Assembly: GCA_027491075.1 (NCBI GenBank)
Contig: JAIXWX010000016.1
Span: forward strand, 86,582 to 150,581
DNA length: 64,000 nt
Direction: 5' to 3'
From: Flavobacteriales bacterium
GTDB lineage: Bacteria > Bacteroidota > Bacteroidia > Flavobacteriales_D > Sanyastnellaceae
Shown: piece after piece, positions 25,671 through 37,600 of the stretch
Layout of the letters: each line of letters opens with the position of its first letter
Position numbering within the stretch: the stretch's first letter is position 1
Position numbers and translations under genes: made by a program
Notes under the pieces: generated by a model
The model's input: the letters and a program-made list of their open reading frames with translations, nothing else
Told to the model about the DNA's origin: nothing
Database searches by the model: none

Positions 25671-28600
25671 ATGAGAGTATCTTCTCTCTTTGCCCATCTT
25701 GTCTTAACGCTTTGCGTTTTTTCCTTGACACTGATTTCATATGCTCAACCAGGAGCTTTAGGAACAAACAATATTGTTGGTGCTGGATTTAATTGCACCA
25801 ATTTAACTGACCTAGGGACATTTCGACAAGCACGACTTCTTGCAGGAACGAACTCAACCGGAACGTTTGAGTTTCCTGCAACATGCAGCTACCCAGGAGA
25901 TATTTGGCGTCCGTATGTCGGAGGTTCGCCACAATCTGTTTTTAATGCGATTCTCGCTCCAAATCCAGGTGGTAATTTCGGGGCTTTGTATAATTCAGGA
26001 AATGGCGGGGCCTCTGGTAATGTTGCGGCAGTGACAAGCGGTCGTTATTACACTTTCAATATTCGTGAGTTAGCGGCTCCAAACAACCTGCACTTTTCAA
26101 TTCTAGAAACCAACTTCAATCCTGTCGTCCTAAGCTCGGTTACGAGCGCTTGGGGAAATTACGGTACTCGCGTGGTGACTGTTACTGCGGCGGCGGCGCC
26201 CTCCTCCGGTGAAAACGTTTATGTGCGCTATACGACTGACAGCTATGTTACTTCTACTATTATTCCAGTAAGTTTCGTGGGAGCAACGGGGACCGCGACC
26301 ATTCCTACATTGGCACAAAACGCTAGCGTGAGTTTCTATGTCTATTCGTCCAATAAGTCTGTTTCTGCAATCAATACTGACGTTACGAATCATGGACAAT
26401 TTGCTCATGACTTGAACACATTGAATTTAGGCGCTGGCGGCTCTTACGCTATACCGAACAACCCAGTAATCGTTACATCTTCAGGGGGAAGTGCTGCAGC
26501 AGTGGCGACCGGTTATGCTACACTTACCGCAGCGTTCACAACAATCAATGGCGCCGCCATTCACTTAGGGGCTATTACCATTGCAATCAATGGAAATACC
26601 AACGAAGGAACTGGAACAGCAGCGCTCAACCAAGTGGCAGGTGTAACCTCTATTGGCATCCAACCAACAGGGGGCGTTGCTCGAACTATAACAGGCGCGA
26701 CAACAGCGGGTAGCCCTTTAATAAATTTCACTGGTGCCGATAATGTTACCATCAATGGTCTAAATACGGGAGGAAATTCTTTGACCATATCGAACACCAC
26801 TGTTTCTAATTCTTCTGGGACGGCAACGATTCGTTTTGGCTCAGACGCCACCAGCAATACGATAACCAATTGTAACCTTCAGGGGTCGATGACGATGGCT
26901 GCGGGCACGAATGGAGGAATCGTTTTCTTTAGTACTGGAACCACTACGGGTAACGATAACAACATTATTTCTAATTGTAACATTGGGCCTGCGGGAAGCA
27001 ATTTACCCTCCTTGGGAATAGTAGGTAACGGTTCACAAACAACCACCGCAATCGGAAATAGTGGCATTCAAATCACCAACAATAACTTCATTGATATTTT
27101 TAATGGTAGCGTTTCTTCTAGTGCGATCTACACGAGCGCGGGTTGCAACACCTGGACCATTGACGGTAATAGAATTTTTCAAACAGCATCCAGAGCATTC
27201 ACGGCTACGAGCACTTACTCGCCGATATCCATATTGAATTCATCAGCGACCTTTGGTGCCCAGGGCTTTACCATTTCAAATAATATCATTGGGTATGCCA
27301 GTGCAACTCAAACAGGCACCATGACTTTCACGGGTGCTTTTGCATCGAGATTTTTTGGTATTCGAATGAATGGAATAACTGGCGGAACGCTGAATACCAT
27401 TTCTGGAAATACGATCGCTGGAATTTCCTTTACTGGTTCTACTGCGAACGGAACACTTAATAACTCTCCATTTTATGCGATCTATGCGGAAAACGGGGTT
27501 ATCAATATCACCAACAATACCATTGGTAGTTTGTCTGCTACTGGTAGCATTGTTTATTCTTTTAGTACAACAACGGCAACTGATGCGCACGGTATATTGA
27601 ACTATTCTCTTGATGTCACGACTATTTCCAACAATAATATTGGAGGGATAAATGTCACAAACACCTCTACTGGGACAACGATATTTTACGGGATAAGAGC
27701 GCAGACGTTGGGTACCTTTGCTTTTACATGCGAGAACAACGTAATTGGTGGAACTGTAGATAATTCAATAGCTCTTTCATCTTCTTCTGCTAGCTCAAGA
27801 GTCTTCGGTATAACCAACGATGTCTCGCCAGCGCAAATCAACACCAACACCGTTAGGAACCTGACATCCAACGCACCCAATACTGGGACAGGCACAACTG
27901 CAGGAGTGATTGGTATAAGAAACGTTCCTGCTACGGTGATTACTGTTTCTGGAAATACTGTTCATAGTTTATCGAACACTACGGCTACTGCGGCTACATC
28001 GGTTGTTGGAATTTCTATTTCTGCAACTACTGGAACCATTAGCAGAAACCTTGTTCATTCATTGAGCATTTCAAGCAGCAGCGCTTCAAGTGAAATGACG
28101 GGTATTGCTATTCAGTCAGGAACTAACGCTGTATCGAATAACATGGTTCGACTGGGTATAAATGCAGCGGGAAGTTCATTGACCACAGGTTATACTATAA
28201 GTGGAATTAATGATGCGCTTGGAACCAATAATTATTATCACAACTCCGTCTTTATTGGTGGAACAGGCGTGGGAACGGGTGTTGCAAACACTTTCGCTTT
28301 TAATAGCACAGTGACAACAAACACAAGAGAATTTTTAAATAACATCTTTGTTAATGAGAGATCAAATGCGACCACAGGAGGGAAGCACTATGCTGTTCGT
28401 GTTGGCGGAAGTGGGGTGAATCCAGGAGGACTCACTTCCAACTTTAACTTATTTAGAGCAACTGGAACGGGTTCATTTATCGGTTTGTTTAACGCAGCGG
28501 ATAGAGCCACCTTGGGCGACTGGCAAGCGGCAACGGGACAAGACCAGAACTCTATTGTTGGAAATCCTCAGTTCCTCGTGCCCAATGGCAACGCCGCAGC

Positions 28601-31600
28601 AGTTGACTTGCACATTAGCACCGTAGCGGCCACCCCAATAGAAGCGGCAGGAACAAACGTTGCTTCAGTTACGGTAGACTTCGATAACCAAACGCGTTCT
28701 TCACTGTCTCCTGTAGATATTGGAGCGGATGCAGGAAACTTCATTGCAGCGGACGTAAGTGCGCCAACCATTGCTTACACCGCTCTTCCAACTAATAACT
28801 GCGGCTTTGCTGATGTTGCTCTTTCTGGTGTAACCATTACAGACGCGACAGGATTACCTGTTAGTCCATCTTTGGGTACTAGCGTAGATCGACCGCGCAT
28901 TTATTTCAGAAAAAATACGGGTTCATGGGTTAGTGCACCTGGAACGCTTACATCTGGAACCGCAACCAACTCTGTCTGGAGTTTCACCATATCTAGTGCG
29001 GCGATGGGTGGCTTAGTCACTAACGATGTGGTATCATATTACGTGATCGCTCAAGACGCTGCTTCCACCCCGAACGTAGGATCAAATCCGAGCAACGGAT
29101 TGGTGGCAACCAACGTGAATACAGTAACGACACATCCAACAACACCCAATAGCTACACTGTGCGAGAAATATTAAATGGTATATACACGGTTGGAGCTTC
29201 AGGAAGCTATCCAACATTGACAGCAGCAGTGAACGCTTGGAATACTCAGTGTATTGGAGGGCCTGTGGTATTTAGTTTAACAGACGCAACTTACAGCTCT
29301 GGTGAAACTTTCCCTATTGTCATTAACGCTAATGCACAAGCAACAGCTGTAAACAATTTAACCATTAAACCCGCCGCAGGGGTGAGCGCGACAATAACGG
29401 GCTCTGCTGCAACGAATTTAATTCGACTTAACGGGGCGAACTTCATAACAATCGACGGGTCCAATACCGTCTCAGGAACGACAAAAGACCTCACCATCAG
29501 TAATACAAATCTTGGTGGAACGGCAGTCACGTTCATCAACGACGCAAGCAACAACGCCATTCGCAATACTATTCTCCGGAGCGTCAACAATAACAATAAC
29601 ACTGGTACCATTTTGATTGGAGCGCATGTCGCTACAGGTAATGATAACATAACCATTGACAATTGCGACCTTGCCCCAGGAGCCACGACGCCTTGGAATG
29701 CGATTTGGTCTTCTACAGGTAGCACGACTGTAAGGAATGGGAACATCACGGTTAATAACTGTAATATATTCGATTACTTCAGTGACTTTGGAACACAGGC
29801 AGGCATAAACCTAGGCACAGGAAACAATGCTTGGACCATTACGAATAATAGAATCTATCAAACAACCCCTAGAACATTTTCAATAACAGCATCCCAAACC
29901 AGCGGTATTTTAATCAACGATACTGGTGCTGGTGGTGATGGGTTTGTAATTAGCAACAACACAATTGGATTTGCAAACTCGAGCGGTACAGGAATTTGGT
30001 CACAAAGCTCTGGACCGAACAGGTTCGTTGCTATCGATGTGAATACCACAGAAACTACACCCGCTTTATCCACCATGAACGGGAATGTTATAGGGGGTAT
30101 ATCTATGTCTTCTACAACAGGGGGTACAGGATTGAGCTCGCTTTTCTCGGGTATTTTGGTTCGTACAGGAAGATGGGATATAGGCAACACCAATGGAAAT
30201 ATCATTGGAAGCATCAACGGAACGAATCCTATTTCTGTAACATCAACATCCTCCACCACTTCCGATGTTTACGGCATTTATAGCTTAGCAAATCTGCAGA
30301 CCAACATCTCCAATAACCAGATTGGCAACATGTCTGTTACCTTCAACTCAGGAGCGCTTGCCTTCTTTGGCATACGAGCTAATTTAGTTTCTTCTGTAAC
30401 GGCAACAATTTCAAATAACACGATCGGCTCAGCTACTTCACCGAACACCAATTCCTCAACCGCAACAGCGGCTAGAAGTGTGGGTATTCAAGTAGATGCT
30501 GCTGCTAGCCAAATTACTGGCAATACTATTTCGAACCTTATTGGTAATACCACAAACACCTTATCCTCTGTTGGATCAACAGGAATTGTAGGGGTCTCGG
30601 TAGGTGCGACTTCGGCGAGCTCTCATTTAATTTCACAGAACACTATATTCAGTCTTGAAAACGCGAATTCGGCTACAGCAAGCAGTTGGATAATGGGTAT
30701 TCAATTAAGCGGCTCTACTTCGCTTGGAAATTTAATAGAGCGAAATAGTGTTCATTCATTTGATGCTGCACAAAACTCATGTCAGTTCATCGGAATTGAA
30801 TGTACCACTGGTAATGTTACTGTTCAGAATAACATGGTTCGTTTGGGAATCGATGCTGGAGGAAATAGTATTACCACCTCTAACCCCATCTTCGGAATTA
30901 GAAAGAACGGTACTGGAAATCAAAACTTCTATTTCAACAGCGTATTCATTGGTGGAACAGGGGTTGGAACGATTGCTAATAACTCCGCTGCATTCAGACG
31001 TAACAACACAGGAACAGATATTATTCGCAATAACATCTTTGTCAATAATCGTTCGAATGCAACCACAGGAGGGGTGCATTATGCTGTAAGCTTGAATGGC
31101 GTTAGCACGCTTACCCTAAACAACAACGTTTATCAATACAATGGCACAGGGGGTGCGTTTGCTTTGAATAACGCGACTGCAGTTTCGGTATATGCTCCGA
31201 ACTGGGTAGCCGGTGACGCATCGAGTTTGGTTGGAAATCCGAACTTCATTGATCCTACTGGAAGCGCTTCTTCAGTGAATCTTCGCATCAATGCATTAGG
31301 CGGTTCTGCAGCTGAATCTGCAGGTGTAGAAATCGCGGGAATAACTTCTGACATTGACGCGACAAATGCAAGACCTGCAGGAGGCTATCCATTGGGAGGT
31401 CAAGCCAACGGAGGTGGAACAGCGCCCGACGCTGGTGCAGACGAAGGAGATTTCGCGCCAGGAGGTGATACCACGCCTCCTATTATTACGTACACCGCTG
31501 TGGGCAACACTTGTGCTACAGGAGACAGAACAATTTCCTCAGTGAATATTACAGATGTTATAGGCTTGCCTTCTTCCCCATCTTTAGCGACAAGTACCTT

Positions 31601-34600
31601 GAGACCAAGGGTATATTATCGCAAGAACGCAGGAGCATGGTTTAGTAACGCAGGAACATTGACATCGGGAACGGCGACCTCTAGCGTTTGGAGTTTCACC
31701 ATCATAGCGGCCGACATGGGTGGGCTTACAAGCAGCGATGTTGTACAGTACTACATTATAGCACAGGATGACGCATCTACGCCTAATGTCGTGTCGAATC
31801 CATCTTTAGGGCTTGTAGCAACGGATGTGAATACAGTTTCTACACACCCAACCACTCCGAACTCCTTTACAATAACGCCAACGCTGAACGGTGCTTATAA
31901 CGTAGGGGTAGGACAACCGTTTACTACGGTGACAGCCGCAGTAAACGCCTACAATACATCTTGCTTAACAGGTCCCGTTACATTCACTCTTACAGACGCT
32001 ACTTATCCTTCGGAAACGTATCCAATAACGATTAATGCTAATGTGGACGCAAGCGTGACGAACACGCTCACGATTAAACCGACACAAAGCGCAACCACAT
32101 TTAGTGGAACAAGCTCTTCTGCCTTGATCGTGTTAAACGGAGCGGATTACGTGATCATTGACGGATCTACTGGAACAATTGCCAATAGTGTTTGCCCAGA
32201 AGTTTATGCGTCGAGGAACTTGACATTTACCAATAGCTCAGCGTCAACTTCTAGTGCGGTTCTTTGGATGCAGACCACAGCAGCTAATGATGCCGCAACC
32301 AATAACATTATTCGGAATTGTAATGTCGTTGGAAATTCTGTTACAACGACGCTCGTTGGAATCGGTAGCGGAAGCACGACTATTTCAACTTCTAGTGCCG
32401 GTAATGGAAACAACAACAATAGAATTGAAAACAATAATATCTCTCGCGTTCAGATTGGTATTCAATCCCGCGGGACAAGCGTTTCGAACAAAACGACAGG
32501 TACGGTAATTAATAACAACCAACTTAATGGTGTGAGTCCCAATAACATTTTGTTGGCGGGCATCCACGTGGGTTTTGAAGATATCATTAACATTGAGCGC
32601 AATACGATAGCAAACATCGGAAACCCTTCTATAGGAACAACGGACGGTTTTGGTATTGCTTGTGGCTCACTATCTATTTCTAACACCTCATTTGGTGGTA
32701 ACGAAGTGACAAATGCTAATGTCTCGCATAATAACATTACGAACATCCGCAGCACCGCCTCTTACACGTCTGTCGGAGTATATATAGCCCCCGCGACTAA
32801 CAGCGGAACAAACAACATTGTGAACAACATGATTAGCAATGTAGTCGCAAGTGGGTCAGCTGGTGATTTTGGAGCAGGAATATTTGTTGGAGGTGGCGCT
32901 GGAACGCATAATATTCATTACAACTCCGTATACGTGAATAACACAACGGTTAATAGTGGATCGGGAATAAACTTTGGTGTTGCCATTGGAGGGTCAAACC
33001 CAACTGTAAGTCTTAGAAATAACAGCGTGAGTGTAACTACAGGCTCTCAGACCACGGGAGCACCAACTCGTGCTATTGGACTTGCTTATTCAACGTACAC
33101 TAACCTTTCTTCTAACAACAACTCATTCTTTGCAAGCGGAGGGAATACTACCGCATCTGGTCTAGGAATAGTAGGTTCTTTAGTGAATGGAACAGGTACC
33201 AATCAGGCAACACTTGCTGCGTGGCAAACCACCACCTCTCAAGATGCAAACTCATTAAATGTACAGCTCGTCCCTGTTTCGGGCACAGACTTGCACGTGA
33301 TAGTTGGAAGTAATATCGCATTTGATGGTGCGGGCGCACCAGTTGCTACTACAGTAGATTTTGATTGTGCAGCGAGAAATGCCACCACACCAGACATCGG
33401 GGCGGATGAATTTGATGTTCCTCAAAACGATGCAGGTGTTACCGCTGTTTCTCCTTCTAATCCTTGTGCTGGCTCTAATACGTTAGGTGTTACAGTTTCC
33501 AACTTTGGTGGATCACCAATTACTAGCGTGGACTTAGTTTATTCTGTGAACGGAGGAGGGTCAACAACTCAGAGCTTCTCTTCTTTGAATATCGCTCCGG
33601 GCTCCTCAACCGTTCTATCCTTATCAGGTGTAGTTTTCACTAACTCCTTGTCCAATCAATCCATAACGATTAGCACATCTAATCCAAACGGTGTTCCTGA
33701 TGTGATAAATGGAAATGACACCTTCACAAACAATGCTGTTTTGATTGCACTGAGCGGCACCTATACAGTGGGCAGTACAGGGAATTTTGCCACCATTACG
33801 AGTGCCGTAAACAGAGCCAATACATCTGGCTTGTGCGGCCCAGTTGTGTTCAGCCTTATTGACGCTGCTTATACAGCCGAAACACTCCCTATCACCATCA
33901 ACTCCCTCAGCGGTTCTAACACAACCAATACGCTTACCATTAAACCTAGCGGTGTTACAGCCATTTCAGGTACAAGCGCCTCTGCTATTTTCGTGCTCAA
34001 TGGAGCGGACAACATCATCATGGATGGTAGCTCAAGTACCACTGTCAATTCAGTTTGTCCGCTTGTCCAAGCTTCTCGCGATCTTACCATTACAAACAAT
34101 TCAACGTCGTCGTCTAGCGCGGTCATCTGGTTACAGTCTTTAGGAGCAGGATCGGGTGCAACGAATAACATCATCCGCAATACCAACCTTGTGGGGGGGT
34201 CTTCTACTGGAACACTGGCGTGTATTGGCCAAGGTTCAAGTACGATTGCAACTGGAAGCAATGGAGCAGATAATGACAATAACCGTTTTGAAAACAACAG
34301 TTTTTCTAGAGCCCAATACGGAGTTTTCTCTCAGGGGTTGAGCGCTCTCAATTTTAACACAGGAACCACAATTGAGCTGAACAGCACCCTATCCACACCT
34401 TCGAATAATATCAGTAGGGCGGGTGTTTATGTTGGTTTTGAAGACGGCGCCATCATTCGCAAAAACACGATTAGCAACATCAGTGGGAATACTACAGATG
34501 CATACGGAATTAGTGCAGGTTTGACTACCGTTTCTGTCAGCAATCCTACCGGTAATCAAAGCATCAACCTATTGATTGAGGCAAATACGATTACCACAGT

Positions 34601-37600
34601 TCGAAGCAACTCATCTTCTGCAATGGGCGTAGCGATTTGCACGGTAACTGCCGCGGGCCCAAATAGAATACATAACAACATGATCAGCGATGTTTTGAAT
34701 ACAGCAGTCAGCGCTGATTATGGAAGCGGGATCCTCGTTGGAGGAGGGTCGGGAGGCTCGACCCAAGTTTATAATAACACTGTTTCGATGTCGGGAACTG
34801 CAACTGGAACAGATGTGAGAAATTACGCATTATCTATTCAAGGAACGAACCCTGTTGTCGATGTTCGGAATAACATATTCGTAAATACTGTAGTCTCTAA
34901 TGCAACACTCTCTCCTGGCGTTCCCAACGGGACTTCTTGTATTGGACTTGCATACAACTCGCCGTATACGAACTTGACTTCTAATAACAACGCATTCTTT
35001 GTAAATGCCGGCGGGAACATTGGTTCGTTCGGAGGACTTACTAATGCGAACCCATTGGCATCTCTAAGTGCTTGGCAGACCACTATTGGAGTCGATGGCA
35101 GTTCAATCTCAGGAACCAATCCTGTTTTTGTATCAGCTACTGACTTGCACTTGGACGCTAGTAACACAACGAATTATGTATTCAACGCAATAGCAGCGAA
35201 CCTTGCTTCCATAACCATTGATATTGACTGCGAAGCACGAGTAAATCCATATGACATAGGTGCCGACGAAATCACGGTGCCCAATTGCTCAGCGGCCATT
35301 GGAGGAACAGCTGTGGCTACAAATCCACTTATATGCGGAGCCTCAGGAAGCACTACCATTACCGCTTCAGGATTCAGTCCTTTGTTTGTGGGTATTTCGT
35401 ACTCATGGGAAACTTCCAACGATGGAGTGAGTGGATGGACAGCTACGGGACAAACAAATCCGGCATCATTTAATACCGGTACTATAACAGCAACTCGTTT
35501 TTATCGATTAGCGGTGACTTGTAGTTTTGGTCCAGTTACAAACTATTCAAATGTTGTAACGGTTACCGTAGCACCAGTGCCAACGGCCACAGCATCATCA
35601 AACTCACCTGTTTGTGAAGGAGCGAACTTGAATTTATCTGGTGGCTCGGACATTGGTGTGACATATGCGTGGACAGGTCCAAACTCCTTTAGTTCGACCG
35701 CGCAGAATCCTACAATTACTGGTGTAGCCATTAACGCTGCAGGAACCTATAGTCTGATAGCAACTAGCGCCGCTGGTTGTCCTTCTGTAGCCTCTGTCAT
35801 TGAAGTCATTGTAAACGGACTACCACCGACTCCAACGATTTCTCCAGTTACTGCGACCATTTGTAATGGAGGAAGTATCTCTTTGTCTGCGTCAACCGCA
35901 GGAGCTAATGGAAACGTCATTCAGGGAAGCGGTGCACTTACCACCACGGGCAACACAAACTTAAGTACACTAGGCCCTAACCCTCTTCAGAACTATTATG
36001 GAGGATCGAAGCAGCAAATGATATTTACGAGTGCGGAGTTGAGCACGCTCGGCTTTGTGGCAGGGACTCAAATAAACTCCATTGGAGTTCACATGAATTC
36101 TGCTAACACTACCTATGCTTTACAAAATCTTGTAGTAAAAGTTGGTCACACTTCGGCATCCGACCTTTCAGTCAGTTGGATCGGAGGGTTGACTACGGTT
36201 AGGCCGGCAGCTAGTTATACGTTGAATACAGGAGTTAACACCCTTACCTTCTCGACTCCATTTACTTGGAATGGATCCAGCAACTTGGTAATTGAGATAA
36301 ACTACTCCAACAACAATACTGGGACTACTACCACCTTCAATACAGCGACCTTCGACAACACAGGTACTACTGTTACAACTCGTTTCTATAGAGTAGATAG
36401 CCAAACAGCAGCGACGGTTGACGCCTTTGTTGGAGCGCCAACATTTACTTATACCTCAAGAAACAGAATCACATTCAATACAACAACGGCATATACCTAT
36501 GCATGGACTCCAACCACAGGCTTAACGCCTGTTTCGGGAATTGGAGCTACTGTTACCGCTGCCCCAACGAGCACTACCGTTTACTCGGTCACAGCGACCA
36601 ATTCAGTGGGTTGTAATAATACGAGTTCTCGAACTGTTACGGTCAATCAAAGACCTACTGCTTCCATTGCAGGAACAACGACTATTTGCGCTGGAGCAAC
36701 AGCGACTTTGACTTTAACAGTGACCGGAACAGGAACCGTGACCGGACAATTAAGTGATGGAACCACATTTAGCGGCACTGCACCAAGCATTTCGGTGAAT
36801 GTTACACCGTCCAGCACGACGACGTATACGATTACTAGTTTAAGCGATGCAAATTGCTCTTCGAATGCCGGAGATTTGAGCGGTAGCGCAACCGTCACCG
36901 TAAACCCACTTGTGACACCATCGGTTACCATTGCGGAGGCGCCGAGCAATTCCATTTGTGCTGGAGACAATGTAACTTTCACAGCAACACCTACAAACGG
37001 TGGAACATCTCCAAGCTATGCATGGACGGTGAATGGAGTTTCGGCAGGAACGAATAGCGCCACTTTCTCTTCAACAACGTTGACGAATGGTGCGGTTGTC
37101 CAAGTCACCATGACAAGTGATGCGGTGTGTCCATCCCCAACTTCCATCGGCTCGAATACGATCACCATGGTAGTTCAAACTCCAGTCACGTATTATCAAG
37201 ATGCAGACGGAGACGGCTTCGGTAATCAAAGTGTTTCTTTGAGCGCATGCGCGCAGCCCGTGGGCTATATTGAAGCACCCGTGGGAGATTTAAATGGAGA
37301 TGGATTGCCCGACTGGGACTGTGCCGATAACAACGACGATGTTAATCCATCGGTAGAAGAGTATTGCAGCGGCATCGACGACGATTGTGATGGTGCTATC
37401 GATGAGTTCTTACCCGTTCTGACGTACTGGCAAGATCTCGATAACGATGGATTCGGTAACTCTGCGGTATTTATTGCAACATGTGAGCAGCCGTTTGGAT
37501 ATGTACTTGGCGTTCCTGGCCAAAGCGATTGCAATGACAGCAACGCGAGCATCAATCCGGGCGTAATGGAGATTTGTCTTGATTTAGTAGACAACGATTG

